A stretch of DNA of 64,000 bases from Actinomadura rubteroloni (GTDB taxonomy: Bacteria > Actinomycetota > Actinomycetes > Streptosporangiales > Streptosporangiaceae). Location of the stretch: assembly GCF_002911665.1 (NCBI RefSeq), contig NZ_MTBP01000002.1, positions 496,001 through 560,000 on the forward strand, in the 5' to 3' direction. The number at the start of each line of letters is the position of its first letter. The stretch's first letter is position 1. The position numbers were made by a program, and so were the translations under genes. This document shows, piece after piece, positions 15,741 to 24,255 of the stretch. A model generated the notes under the pieces. That model saw nothing but the letters and a program-made list of their open reading frames with translations. It was not told where the DNA came from and ran no database searches.

Positions 15741-17056
15741 GCGGACCGGACACGCGCCGTCCCCGGATCGCCGCCGCCGTCGCCGCCGCGCTGCTGCTGC
15801 TCGCCGTCGCCGCCGTCCTCGCCGCGAGCACGCCGTGGCGGACGCTGCCGGGCGGTGCGCCGCACGTCCGGCCCGACCCCGCCCTGGACTTCTCCGCCCC
15901 CGAGGTCGCCCGCGCCCGCGCGTTCGACGCCGCGATCAACCCGCCCGCCTACCTCTCGCTCGGCCTCGGCCTGCTCGCGGTGCTCGTCCTCGGGCTGACG
16001 CCGCTCGGCGCGCGGCTGCTGCGCGCGACGGCCGCCCGCGTCCGCCCGTGGCCGCTGCGCGTGCTCCTCGGCGTGGTCGTGCTGACGACCGTGCTGCGGC
16101 TGGTCGGGCTGCCGTTCCGGTGGTGGAGCCACGACGTCCTGGACCGGTACGGGCTGTCCACGCAGGCCGTCCCGGCGTGGCTCGCCGACCAGGGCAAGTC
16201 CCTCGCCGTCACCTGGGTGATCTACACGGTCGCGTTGCTGCCCCTGTTCGCGCTGCTGCGGCGCTTCCCGCGCTACTGGTGGACGGGCGCGGCGCTCGGC
16301 GCGTTCCTGCTCGTCGTGGCGGGCTCGTTCGCCTACCCGGTCGCCGTCGAGCCGCTGTTCAACTCGTTCCACAAGCTCCCGACCGGGGAACTGCGCACCG
16401 ACCTCATGGCGATGGCGTCGCGGGACGGCGTGCCGGTGAAGGACGTGCTCGTCGCCGACGCGTCCCGCCGCACGACCACGCTCAACGCCTACGTGTCCGG
16501 GTTCGGGTCGACGCGGCGGATCGTCGTCTACGACACGCTGCTGTCGTCGCCGCCCGCGCAGATCCGGTCGATCGTCGCGCACGAGCTGGGGCACGCCAAG
16601 CACGGCGACGTCCTGTACGGGACGCTCGTCGGCGGGCTCGCCGTCGCGGGCGGCGTGTGCCTGCTCGCCGTGCTGCTGTCGTCGCCGCGCCTGCTGCGCC
16701 GCGCCGGGCTGGACCCGCCCGCGCCGGGCCGCGCCGTCGCCGATCCGCGCGCGATCGCGCTCGTGCTCGCGCTCGTCGCCGCCGGGACGCAGCTCGCCGC
16801 GCCCGCCGAGAACCTCGTCAGCCGCCGCATCGAGGCCCGCGCCGACGCGCACGCCCTCGACCTCACCCGGGACCCGGCGACGTTCGTGGAGATGCAGCAC
16901 GAGCTGTCGGTCCGCAACATCGACGACCTCCGCCCGGACGTCCTCGAACGGCTGCTGTGGATGACGCATCCGTCCGGCCCCGAGCGGATCGCGATGGCGC
17001 GCTCCTGGTCCCGGCTGCACCACGACGCGGAACCGCCCCCGTTCGCCCACCGCTGA
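15737..17056 (+). CDS. M48 family (CaaX prenyl protease 1-like) membrane metallopeptidase
   Basis: A 439-residue Ste24-like integral membrane protease. Several helices are visible (IAAAVAAALLLLAVAAVLAA; YLSLGLGLLAVLVLGL; VLLGVVVLTTVLRLVGLPF; LGAFLLVVAGSFAYPVAVEPLF). The zinc site is IRSIVAHELGHAKHGD, with the downstream glutamate probably in RIEARADAHALDL. The start is TTG at 15737, overlapping the TGA of the preceding gene, with AAGGA 5 nt before it; an in-frame GTG at 15707 lacks a ribosome binding site. Bacterial members degrade or process membrane proteins. Coupling to another extracytoplasmic metallopeptidase suggests a joint role in envelope protein turnover (inference). Confidence 0.9.
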   Translation: MSGPDTRRPRIAAAVAAALLLLAVAAVLAASTPWRTLPGGAPHVRPDPALDFSAPEVARARAFDAAINPPAYLSLGLGLLAVLVLGLTPLGARLLRATAARVRPWPLRVLLGVVVLTTVLRLVGLPFRWWSHDVLDRYGLSTQAVPAWLADQGKSLAVTWVIYTVALLPLFALLRRFPRYWWTGAALGAFLLVVAGSFAYPVAVEPLFNSFHKLPTGELRTDLMAMASRDGVPVKDVLVADASRRTTTLNAYVSGFGSTRRIVVYDTLLSSPPAQIRSIVAHELGHAKHGDVLYGTLVGGLAVAGGVCLLAVLLSSPRLLRRAGLDPPAPGRAVADPRAIALVLALVAAGTQLAAPAENLVSRRIEARADAHALDLTRDPATFVEMQHELSVRNIDDLRPDVLERLLWMTHPSGPERIAMARSWSRLHHDAEPPPFAHR

Positions 17057-17092
17057 CGGCGGGCGAACGGGGGCGGCCCCCGGAGTTCTCGA

Positions 17093-18394
17093 TCAGGCCG
17101 GGGGACGCGACACCGCGCCCGCCTCCGACCCGGCCGGCGCCCCGCCGCCCCCGGCGTTCGCGCCCGCCTCCGCCGCTGGCGCGCCCGCGCTCGGGCCCGT
17201 CTGCGACGACTTGTTGAGCGCGCTGCCCTTCATCCACTTCGTCCAGGAGAGCTGCCAGTAGCCCCAGCCGTTGTCCGGCTCCAGCTCCCGGCTCGTCCCG
17301 GTGATCGTGTACGGGTCGCCGCGGTAGGAGAAGCGGTAGAACCAGGCCGCGTTCTCGTCGCTGGCGTTGACGCATCCGTGGCTGACGTTGCTGTTGCCCT
17401 GCGAGCCCACCGACCACGGCGCCGCGTGGACGTATTCGCCGCTGTTGGATATGCGCACCGCCGAATACACGGTCTGCCGGTAGTAGCCGGGGCAGCCGGG
17501 TCCGCAGCCCGTCGTGGACGAGTCCATGACGACCGGGTTCTCCTTCTCCATCGTCAGGTGGACGCCGTTGGTCGTCGTGTGCTCCCGCGACCCGCCCATT
17601 CCCATGCTCACCGGAATGCGACGCACCTTGCGGCCGTTCTTCATGACGACCATGTAGTGGCTTTTCGCGCTCGCCTTGCTGATGTGCTCGTCGCCGACCC
17701 GGAACCGCACCGTCTGGTTCTTGCCGCCCCACAGGTTCTTGGCGACGCGGACGCCCGCCAGATGCGTGCGGAACGTGACGTCGGTGTGCGCGGGCCAGTA
17801 TTGGCGCGTGCGGAAGACCACGGTCTGGTCCCCGAACCAGTGCCAGGCGCCTTCCGCGGGCTTGCTGGACTGGATCTCCAGCCCCCGCTCGACGGCCGCC
17901 TTGTCGCTCACCGGGCTCGCGAAGTTGAGGATGACCGGCATGCCCACGCCGACCGTCTCCCGGTTGTTCGGCGCCTCCAGCGAGGACGCCAGCGACGGCC
18001 CGGCCTTCGCCGTCCGGAACTTGCTCGTGATCGTGCGCGTGCGCCCGTCACGGCCGAGGCCCGTCACCGTGACCTGGTAGTCCGCGCTCGGCGTCAGCGT
18101 CCAGCGCGACCGCCAGCTCGTCCGGTCCGGGGACGCCTCCCCGATCATCTGCTCGCCCGCCGACGTGACGGTCACGTTCTGGACCGTTCCGTTCTTGGCC
18201 CGCACGCTGATCGGACGGTCCGGCGGAACCGCCGCGCCGCCGCTCTGCGCGGGCGACACCGCCAGTTCCAGCAGATCGCCCCGGACGACCTTCGTTCCCG
18301 CGCAGCCGGCCGTCCCCGCCACGAGAACGCCCCCCATCGCCGCCGCGGTGGCCCAGCGGCCTTTTCCCTTCCCTGCTGAGACGCCGACTCGCAC
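17093..18394 (-). CDS. L,D-transpeptidase lipoprotein (YkuD domain, Ig-like domain)
   Basis: A 433-residue exported enzyme that forms 3-3 (mDAP-mDAP) cross-links in peptidoglycan. A hydrophobic signal (ATAAAMGGVLVAGTAGC) ends in a probable lipoprotein cysteine, though Thr at -3 makes the lipobox weak. Two Ig-like domains (about residues 45-240; LEAPNNRETVGVGMPVILNF begins the second) precede the YkuD domain, whose catalytic signature is SHGCVNASDENAAWFY. The C-terminus is a low-complexity Ala/Gly/Pro tail. The start GTG at 18394 follows GGGGGAG by 6 nt; the upstream GTG at 18415 is less well placed. The architecture matches mycobacterial LdtMt2-type enzymes. Confidence 0.93.
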   Translation of the reverse strand: MRVGVSAGKGKGRWATAAAMGGVLVAGTAGCAGTKVVRGDLLELAVSPAQSGGAAVPPDRPISVRAKNGTVQNVTVTSAGEQMIGEASPDRTSWRSRWTLTPSADYQVTVTGLGRDGRTRTITSKFRTAKAGPSLASSLEAPNNRETVGVGMPVILNFASPVSDKAAVERGLEIQSSKPAEGAWHWFGDQTVVFRTRQYWPAHTDVTFRTHLAGVRVAKNLWGGKNQTVRFRVGDEHISKASAKSHYMVVMKNGRKVRRIPVSMGMGGSREHTTTNGVHLTMEKENPVVMDSSTTGCGPGCPGYYRQTVYSAVRISNSGEYVHAAPWSVGSQGNSNVSHGCVNASDENAAWFYRFSYRGDPYTITGTSRELEPDNGWGYWQLSWTKWMKGSALNKSSQTGPSAGAPAAEAGANAGGGGAPAGSEAGAVSRPPA

Positions 18395-18446
18395 CGTCAA
18401 CTCCCCCGTTGTCACCCCTTGGTGCCAGCGATCTTGCCCAGCAAGA

Positions 18447-18488
18447 AGGGGGCCGATGCTCGCGAAGAACGCGAAACACCGGCCCCCT
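18447..18488 (-). terminator. Terminator of the ctaC-ctaD-ctaF operon
   Basis: AGGGGGCCG (18447-18455) pairs perfectly with CGGCCCCCT (18480-18488). A second 5-bp stem (TCGCG/CGCGA) lies inside the loop. It lies just past the ctaF stop. Confidence 0.75.
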
Positions 18489-18505
18489 GGGAGTGTCTTT
18501 GCCGA

Positions 18506-18916
18506 CTAGTGGGCGAAGTGTCCCCGGTAGTACTCGAAGACGAATCCGATGGTCGACATCAGGATCGCCGCGACGCCGAGGAACACCAGCCACCACCCGA
18601 ACACGACGCCGAGGGCGATCGCCGCCGCCGACATCCCGACGAACAGCGGCCACCAGCTGTGCGGGCTGAAGAAGCCCAGCTCGCCGGCCGCGTCCGCGAT
18701 CTCGCCCTCGGGGTCGTCCTCGTAGAGCGGGCCGCCGTTGGAGTTCTCCAGCCGCCGGATCGTGAAGTGGATGTAGAAGCCGATCAGCCCGGCCAGGCCG
18801 ACCGCCAGCGCCATCGCCGTGGTGCCCGTCCAGTCCCCCGACCACAGCCAGTAGACGACGTCGGTGACGAGGAAGAAGATCGCGCACCCGTAGAACATGA
18901 ACGCCTGAACGCGCAT
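18506..18916 (-). CDS. ctaF: Cytochrome c oxidase subunit IV CtaF
   Basis: A 136-residue, four-helix accessory subunit specific to the actinobacterial aa3 oxidase (Rv2199c family). The helices are MFYGCAIFFLVTDVVYWLW, TTAMALAVGLAGLIGFYIHF, WWPLFVGMSAAAIALGVVF and WWLVFLGVAAILMSTIGFVF, with an acidic loop (YEDDPEGEIADAAGELG) between helices two and three. It starts 4 bp after the ctaD stop, so it is part of the ctaC-ctaD-ctaF operon. It stabilises the bc1-aa3 supercomplex in Corynebacterium and Mycobacterium (established knowledge). Confidence 0.95.
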   Translation of the reverse strand: MRVQAFMFYGCAIFFLVTDVVYWLWSGDWTGTTAMALAVGLAGLIGFYIHFTIRRLENSNGGPLYEDDPEGEIADAAGELGFFSPHSWWPLFVGMSAAAIALGVVFGWWLVFLGVAAILMSTIGFVFEYYRGHFAH

Positions 18917-18920
18917 CGGA

Positions 18921-20588
18921 CTACTCTCCCTTCGTCCCGGCCGTCACGGACTTCGCCCCGACGTGCGGGTGGTGGAGGTCGAACGCGGGCCGCTCGGAGC
19001 GGATCCGCGGAATCGAGTTGAAGTTGTGCCGCGGCGGCGGGCAGGACGTCGCCCATTCGAGCGAGTTGCCGTAGCCCCACGGGTCGTCGACCTCGACGCG
19101 CCTGCCCTTCTTCGCCGTGATGTACACGTTGTAGAAGAACGGCAGGAGCGAGATCGCCAGGATGAACGAGAACACGCTGGACAGCTCGTTCAGGCCCTGG
19201 AACTCCTTGGCGTAGTCGGCGTACCGGCGCGGCATGCCCTCGGCGCCCAGCCAGTGCTGGACGAGGAACGTGCCGTGGAAGCCGATGAACAGCAGCCAGA
19301 AGTGCACCTTGCCGAGCGTGTCGTTCAGCATCTTGCCGGTGAACTTCGGCCACCAGAAGTAGAAGCCCGCGAACATCGCGAACACGACCGTCCCGAACAC
19401 GACGTAGTGGAAGTGCGCCACCACGAAGTAGGAGTCCGAGAGCTGGAAGTCCATCGGCGGCGACGCGAGGATGACGCCGGTCAGGCCGCCGAACAGGAAC
19501 GTCACGAGGAACCCGATCGACCACAGCATCGGCGACTCGAACGTGAGCTGCCCGCGCCAGATCGTGCCGATCCAGTTGAAGAACTTCACGCCCGTCGGCA
19601 CCGCGATGAGGAACGTCATGAACGAGAAGAACGGCAGCAGCACCTGGCCGGTCACGAACATGTGGTGCGCCCACACGGTGATCGACAGGCCCGCGATGCT
19701 GATCGTCGCGAACACCAGGCCGACGTAGCCGAACAGCGGCTTGCGGCTGAACACCGGCAGGATCTCGGTCACGATGCCGAAGAAGGGCAACGCGATGATG
19801 TACACCTCTGGATGGCCGAAGAACCAGAAGAGGTGCTGCCAGAGCAGCGCGCCGCCGTGCGAGGCGTCGAACACGTGCGCGCCGAACTTGCGGTCGGCCT
19901 CCAGCGCCAGCAGCGCCGCCGCGAGGACGGGGAACGCCAGCAGCACGAGGATCGAGGTCAGCAGGATGTTCCAGGTGAAGATCGGCATCCGGAACATCGT
20001 CATGCCGGGGGCGCGCATGCACAGGATCGTCGTGATGAAGTTGACGGCGCCCATGATGGTGCCGAAGCCCGACATCGCGAGGCCCATGACCCACATGTCG
20101 CCGCCGATGCCCGGCGAGCGCACCGAGTCCGACAGCGGCGAGTAGGCGAACCAGCCGAAGCTGGCCGCGCCGCCCGGCGTCAGGAACCCGGCGATGACGA
20201 TGATGCTGCCGAACAGGAACAGCCAGTACGCCAGCATGTTCATGCGCGGGAACGCCACGTCCGGCGCGCCGATCTGCAGCGGCATGATGACGTTGGCGAA
20301 GCCCGCGAACAGCGGCGTCGCGAACATCAGCAGCATGATCGTGCCGTGCATGGTGAAGAGCTGGTTGAACTGCTCGTTGCTGAGGAACTGGAGCCCCGGC
20401 TTGAACAGCTCGACGCGCATCAGCAGCGCGAGCACGCCGCCGATCAGGAACATCACGAAGGACGTGATGAGGTAGAGGTAGCCGATCACCTTGTGGTCGG
20501 TGGACGACATCCAGGAGGCGATCAGGCGCCCCTTGGTCGTCCGCGACGCGGCGATCGGCGCGCTCGGTGCGTGACTGACCGCCGTCAC
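18921..20588 (-). CDS. ctaD: Cytochrome c oxidase subunit I CtaD
   Basis: A 555-residue catalytic subunit of the aa3 oxidase with twelve helices, haem a and the haem a3-CuB site. The low-spin and CuB ligands are visible: [29 protein letters not shown] and [11 protein letters not shown], and [12 protein letters not shown] in helix ten. The HPEVY segment carries the His-Tyr pair; the D- and K-channel regions look normal. The start is GTG at 20588, overlapping the ctaC stop (GTGA). In Mycobacterium ctaD is elsewhere, whereas in Streptomyces it lies with ctaC as here, which argues for a streptomycete/Thermomonosporaceae-type genome. Confidence 0.97.
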   Translation of the reverse strand: MTAVSHAPSAPIAASRTTKGRLIASWMSSTDHKVIGYLYLITSFVMFLIGGVLALLMRVELFKPGLQFLSNEQFNQLFTMHGTIMLLMFATPLFAGFANVIMPLQIGAPDVAFPRMNMLAYWLFLFGSIIVIAGFLTPGGAASFGWFAYSPLSDSVRSPGIGGDMWVMGLAMSGFGTIMGAVNFITTILCMRAPGMTMFRMPIFTWNILLTSILVLLAFPVLAAALLALEADRKFGAHVFDASHGGALLWQHLFWFFGHPEVYIIALPFFGIVTEILPVFSRKPLFGYVGLVFATISIAGLSITVWAHHMFVTGQVLLPFFSFMTFLIAVPTGVKFFNWIGTIWRGQLTFESPMLWSIGFLVTFLFGGLTGVILASPPMDFQLSDSYFVVAHFHYVVFGTVVFAMFAGFYFWWPKFTGKMLNDTLGKVHFWLLFIGFHGTFLVQHWLGAEGMPRRYADYAKEFQGLNELSSVFSFILAISLLPFFYNVYITAKKGRRVEVDDPWGYGNSLEWATSCPPPRHNFNSIPRIRSERPAFDLHHPHVGAKSVTAGTKGE

Positions 20589-21418
20589 TGGGCACCCCCC
20601 GCAACCTTGGCCTGGACCTTGGCATTGTTGATGTACGTCTGGTACTGCTCAGGCGTCACGACGCGGAGCTGGAACAGCATCCGGCTGTGGTCCACGCCGC
20701 ACAGTTCGGCGCAGCGGCCCTCGTAGGTGCCGGTCTTCTTCGCCGTGAACTCGAACTCGTTCGTGAAGCCGGGCATGACGTCCTTCTTGTACAGGAGCGC
20801 CGGGACCCAGAACGAGTGGATCACGTCGTTGGAGTGGAGCCGCACGCGGACCGTCTCGCCCGTCGGAATGGTCAGCACGGGCTTGCGCGGCGCGGGACCG
20901 TTGGGGTTCACCGGGGTGCCCACCACGGACGCGACCGTCTGCTCCTGCCCGCCGACCTTCTCCTTGTAGTCGAACTGCCAGCTCCACTGGAAGGCGGTGA
21001 CGTCGACCGTGACCTTCGGGTTGTTCGTGGTCTTCTCGACGTAGTTCTCGTCGCGCGCGGTGTAAAAGAACAGCACGCCGATGATGACGAACGGGACCGC
21101 CGTGTAGAGGATCTCGATCGGCAGGTTGTACCGCACCTGCGGCGGGAGGTCCTCGGAGCGCTTGCGGTGGAACAGCACCGCCCAGATGATCAGGCCCCAC
21201 ACGACCGCGCCGACGGTGAACGCCGCGATCCAGGAGCCCTGCCAGAGCTTCAGCATGCGCTCGGCCTGGTCGCTGATCGGCTCGGGCATCCCGAGACGGG
21301 ACGCCTCGCCGCTGCAGCCGGTGGCGGTCAGCGCCAGCAGGCCCAGCGCGCCGGCGCCCTTCAAAGCGCGGCGACTGCGCACAGGCGTACGCCGCTCCCT
21401 AGAGCGGGTCGGACTCAC
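20585..21418 (-). CDS. ctaC: Cytochrome c oxidase subunit II CtaC
   Basis: A 277-residue subunit II that receives electrons from QcrC at its CuA centre. A lipoprotein signal ([13 protein letters not shown]) is followed by two transmembrane helices ([40 protein letters not shown]) and a cupredoxin domain. CuA ligands are seen in [12 protein letters not shown] and [16 protein letters not shown]. The aromatic patch is [12 protein letters not shown]. An insert (about residues 145-170) after that patch is typical of actinobacteria. The start GTG at 21418 has GGAAGG 6 nt upstream. It heads the ctaC-ctaD-ctaF operon, divergent from the cysteine desulfurase gene. Confidence 0.97.
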   Translation of the reverse strand: MSPTRSRERRTPVRSRRALKGAGALGLLALTATGCSGEASRLGMPEPISDQAERMLKLWQGSWIAAFTVGAVVWGLIIWAVLFHRKRSEDLPPQVRYNLPIEILYTAVPFVIIGVLFFYTARDENYVEKTTNNPKVTVDVTAFQWSWQFDYKEKVGGQEQTVASVVGTPVNPNGPAPRKPVLTIPTGETVRVRLHSNDVIHSFWVPALLYKKDVMPGFTNEFEFTAKKTGTYEGRCAELCGVDHSRMLFQLRVVTPEQYQTYINNAKVQAKVAGGAQ

Positions 21419-21544
21419 GGATTGCCTTCCCCACGGATGAACGCCCGGTCGTCCGGGCGGAGAGATCAGTTGTCACACGTGCGAGGGACACACTAGCGCG
21501 AGGGTCGCGCCGGGCCCCGATCGGGTGCCGGTTAGTGTTCTCGC

Positions 21545-22714
21545 GTGGCTACTCACGGCCCGCACGCCGACCGGCCGGGCGTCTACCTGGACGCGGCGTC
21601 GAGCGAACCGCTGCTCCCCGCCGCCCGCACCGCGCTGCTCGGCGCGCTGGACGGCGCGTGGGCCGACCCCGCGCGGCTGTACGGCGCGGCGCGCGGGTCG
21701 CGGCTCGCGCTGGACCGAGCACGGGCGGACGTCGCGGGGGTCCTCGGGACACGCCCGGACGAGATCGTGTTCACCACGTCCGGCACGCAGGCCGTCCATC
21801 TCGGGATGCTGGGCGCGCTCGGCGGACGGCGGCGCGTCGGACGGCACCTGGTCGTGAGCGCGGTCGAGCACTCCAGCGTCCTGCACACGGCCGAGCGGCA
21901 CGAGGCCGACGGCGGCGAGGTCACGGTCGTCGGGGTGGACCGCGCGGGACGGGTGGACGCGGACGCGTTCGCGTCCGCGCTGCGGCCGGACACGGCGCTG
22001 GCGTGCCTGCAGTCGGCGAACCACGAGGTCGGGACCGTCCAGCCGGTGGCCGAGGTCGCGGCGGCGTGCCGCGCGGCGGGCGTGCCGCTGCTGGTGGACG
22101 CCGCGCAGTCGGCCGGGCGTGTCGACGTCCCGGCCGGGTGGTCGCTGCTCACCGCGAGCGCGCACAAGTGGGGCGGGCCGCCGGGCGTCGGCGTCCTCGC
22201 CGTCCGCAAGGGGACGCGGTGGCGCTCCCCGCTGCCCGATGACGAGCGCGAGGCGCGCCGGGTGCCGGGCTTTGAGAACGTGCCCGGCGCCGTCGCCGCC
22301 GCCGCCGCGCTGACGGCGCTGCACGCGGCGCGCGCGACGGAGGGGCCGCGCCTGTCCGCGCTGGTGGAGCGCATCAGGACCGAGGTGGCGCGTACGATCG
22401 AGGACGTGGAAGTGGTCGGGGATCCGGTCGCGCGCCTGCCGCACCTGGTGACGTTCTCCTGCCTCTATGTGGCGGGCGAGGCGCTGCTGACCGAACTCGA
22501 CCGGCTGGGATTCGCGGTTTCGTCGGGAAGTTCGTGCACGGCCGATACGCTGCGACCGAGTCACGTGCTGGAGGCGATGGGAGTGCTCACCCACGGCAAC
22601 GTCCGGGTGTCGCTGCCGCACGGCACGACGGCCGGCGACGTCGACCGGTTCCTGGCCGTCCTTCCCGCTACCGTGACCCGCCTGCGCAGGTCGGCGGGGG
22701 TGGGCGGCGTATGA
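21545..22714 (+). CDS. Cysteine desulfurase (NifS/IscS-like, class V aminotransferase fold)
   Basis: A 389-residue PLP enzyme that takes sulfur from cysteine as a persulfide. Seen: the N-terminal VYLDAASSEPLLP, the histidine of SAVEHSSVLHTAERH, NHEVGTVQP, the PLP lysine in LLTASAHKWGGPPGVGVL, and the active cysteine in AVSSGSSCTADTLRPSHVLEAMG. The start GTG 21545 lies 6 nt after TAGTGT (21533-21538), indicating a leaderless mRNA. The stop overlaps a 27-codon frame that in turn overlaps the TusA gene, so the sulfur is probably passed to TusA. No IscU-type scaffold is next to it, which points to tRNA thiolation, cofactor or other sulfur transfer rather than general Fe-S assembly. Confidence 0.92.
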   Translation: MATHGPHADRPGVYLDAASSEPLLPAARTALLGALDGAWADPARLYGAARGSRLALDRARADVAGVLGTRPDEIVFTTSGTQAVHLGMLGALGGRRRVGRHLVVSAVEHSSVLHTAERHEADGGEVTVVGVDRAGRVDADAFASALRPDTALACLQSANHEVGTVQPVAEVAAACRAAGVPLLVDAAQSAGRVDVPAGWSLLTASAHKWGGPPGVGVLAVRKGTRWRSPLPDDEREARRVPGFENVPGAVAAAAALTALHAARATEGPRLSALVERIRTEVARTIEDVEVVGDPVARLPHLVTFSCLYVAGEALLTELDRLGFAVSSGSSCTADTLRPSHVLEAMGVLTHGNVRVSLPHGTTAGDVDRFLAVLPATVTRLRRSAGVGGV

Positions 22715-22794
22715 GCGCGGTCCGCCGCCGGGGCCGCGCGGTCCGCGCCGACGTCCCGTTCCACGCCGACACAGGGAGGCGGACGCTTCCATGA
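22711..22794 (+). CDS. Possible 27-codon coupling frame between desulfurase and TusA
   Basis: ATG at 22711 overlaps the desulfurase stop (ATGA), and its own TGA (22792-22794) overlaps the TusA start (ATGA). The predicted peptide is Arg-rich (starts MSAVRRRGRAVRADV) with no domain. The double ATGA overlap could let one ribosome read through all three frames by stop-start coupling. The TusA gene also has its own AGGGAGG, so the peptide may be accidental. Confidence 0.3.
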   Translation: MSAVRRRGRAVRADVPFHADTGRRTLP

Positions 22795-23096
22795 GGTTCC
22801 GAGGCCGCACGCGCCGGGAGGCCGCCGAGCCGCTCCCGGCCCCCGTGCCGGAGGCGCCGGCCGGGCCGCCGCCGGCGCTCGTCATCGACGCGCTGGGCCG
22901 CAAGTGCCCGATCCCGATCATCATGCTGGCCGAGCGCATCCGGGAGGTCCCGGTGGGCGCGATCATCGCGGTGCTCGCCGACGACGTCGCCGCGCGCACC
23001 GACGTGCCCGCGTGGTGCCGGATGAAGTCGCAGGACTTCGTGTGGGAGGAGACCCTGCCGCGCGGCTGGGGCTTCCACATCCGCCGCACGTACTGA
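22791..23096 (+). CDS. TusA-family sulfur carrier protein
   Basis: A 101-residue protein. After a 30-residue Pro/Ala-rich extension comes the TusA fold with the persulfide cysteine in the CPxP motif (DALGRKCPIPIIMLAERI), then VGAIIAVLADDVAARTDVPAWCRMKSQDF, ending with WGFHIRRTY. TusA proteins accept sulfur from cysteine desulfurase and hand it to tRNA-thiolation or molybdenum-cofactor enzymes. The tight pairing with a desulfurase supports a dedicated relay. The start ATG at 22791 has AGGGAGG 11 nt upstream. A hairpin terminator follows. Confidence 0.92.
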   Translation: MRFRGRTRREAAEPLPAPVPEAPAGPPPALVIDALGRKCPIPIIMLAERIREVPVGAIIAVLADDVAARTDVPAWCRMKSQDFVWEETLPRGWGFHIRRTY

Positions 23097-23102
23097 CCGG
23101 CG

Positions 23103-23129
23103 CCCCGGGCGGGCCGCGCCCGCCCGGGG
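23103..23129. terminator. Bidirectional terminator between tusA-like and adoK genes
   Basis: A perfect 12-bp stem (23103-23114 with 23118-23129, loop CGC) in the 43-bp gap between two convergent genes. Confidence 0.8.
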
Positions 23130-23139
23130 ACCTCCGGTG

Positions 23140-24117
23140 TCAGGCGGGCAGGTGCGGGGCGATCTCGGCCGCCGCGTCCGCGCCGTACACGCCGGTCAGG
23201 CGGTCGAGGAACCCGTCCCGCGTGATCGTGTACTCCTGCGGGCCGGCCGTCTCCAGGACGTAGGCCGCGACGACGTTGCCGACCTGCGCGGCGCGCGTCA
23301 GCGGCAGCCCCCAGTGGACGGCCGACAGGAACCCGGCGCGGAACGCGTCGCCGCCGCCGGTCGGGTCGACGACGTTCTCGACCATCACGGCCGGGACGTG
23401 CACGCCCTCCTCACCGGCCCGGTCGATCTGCGCGCCCTTGGCGCCGAGGGTGGTGATCCGGACGCCGACGCGCGACAGCACGTCCGCGTCGGACCAGCCG
23501 GTCTTCTCCTCGCAGAGCGCCTTCTCGTACTCGTTGGTGAACAGGTAGGCGGCGCCGTCCACGAGCCGGCGGACGTCCTCGCCGCCCACCCGGGCGAGCT
23601 GCTGGGACGGGTCGGCGGCGAACGGGATGCCGCGGGCGCGGCACTCGTCGCTGTGCCGCAGCATCGCCTCGGGGTCGTTGGGGCTGACCAGGACGAGGTC
23701 GAGCCCGCCCGTCCGGTCCGCGATGGGCCCGATCTCGATGTCGCGGGCCTCGCTCATCGCGCCCGCGTAAAAGGTCGCGATCTGGTTCTGGTCGTCGTCG
23801 GTGGTGCACAGGAACCGGGCGGTGTGCTTCAGCTCGGACACGTGGACGGACTCGGTGTCCACGCCGTGCCGCTCCAGCCAGGACCGGTAGTCGGCGAAGT
23901 CGTCGCCGACCGACCCGACGAGGACGGGCCGCAGCCCGAGCACGCCCATCGTGAAGCAGATGTTCGCGGCGACTCCGCCGCGGCGGATCACCAGTTCGTC
24001 GGCCAGGAAGGACAGGGAGACGCGGTCGAGCCTGTCGGGCACGAGCTGGTCGGTGAACCGGCCCGGGAAGGTCATCAGGTGGTCGGTGGCGATGGAGCCG
24101 GTGACGGCGATGCGCAC
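23140..24117 (-). CDS. adoK: PfkB-family sugar/adenosine kinase (AdoK-like)
   Basis: A 325-residue ribokinase-fold enzyme. The N-terminus (MRIAVTGSIATDHLMTFPG) and FLADELVIRRGGVAANICF form the substrate-binding part; the C-terminal anion hole and catalytic base are in DPTGGGDAFRAGF. It matches the length and motifs of the actinobacterial adenosine kinase Rv2202c, which phosphorylates adenosine with ATP for purine salvage. Another PfkB substrate such as a sugar cannot be excluded. The GTG start at 24117 is preceded by GAGGAG; the upstream GTG at 24153 would add 12 residues not seen in the family. Confidence 0.85.
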   Translation of the reverse strand: MRIAVTGSIATDHLMTFPGRFTDQLVPDRLDRVSLSFLADELVIRRGGVAANICFTMGVLGLRPVLVGSVGDDFADYRSWLERHGVDTESVHVSELKHTARFLCTTDDDQNQIATFYAGAMSEARDIEIGPIADRTGGLDLVLVSPNDPEAMLRHSDECRARGIPFAADPSQQLARVGGEDVRRLVDGAAYLFTNEYEKALCEEKTGWSDADVLSRVGVRITTLGAKGAQIDRAGEEGVHVPAVMVENVVDPTGGGDAFRAGFLSAVHWGLPLTRAAQVGNVVAAYVLETAGPQEYTITRDGFLDRLTGVYGADAAAEIAPHLPA

Positions 24118-24209
24118 TGCGTCGCTCTCCTCGTCGGCGGGTCGGGTGGGCACAAACGCCCTTAGCGTACCGACCCGGTGATCTCCGGTCCCTCCCCGCG
24201 CATGCGCAA

Positions 24210-24240
24210 GGGCGGCCCGGAGCCCGCTCCGGAACCGCCC
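24210..24240 (-). terminator. Terminator of the ErpA-like gene
   Basis: GGGCGG-CC-CGGAGC pairs with GCTCCG-GAA-CCGCCC (24210-24240), a long stem with one small internal loop, 15 bp past the erpA stop. Confidence 0.7.
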
Positions 24241-24255
24241 TCGGCCGCGCTCGTC

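Noticed and set aside
18963..20726. 587-codon plus-strand frame opposite ctaD
   Set aside because: Antisense shadow of ctaD; the sequence is His/Arg/Glu/Asp-rich noise with no start signal.
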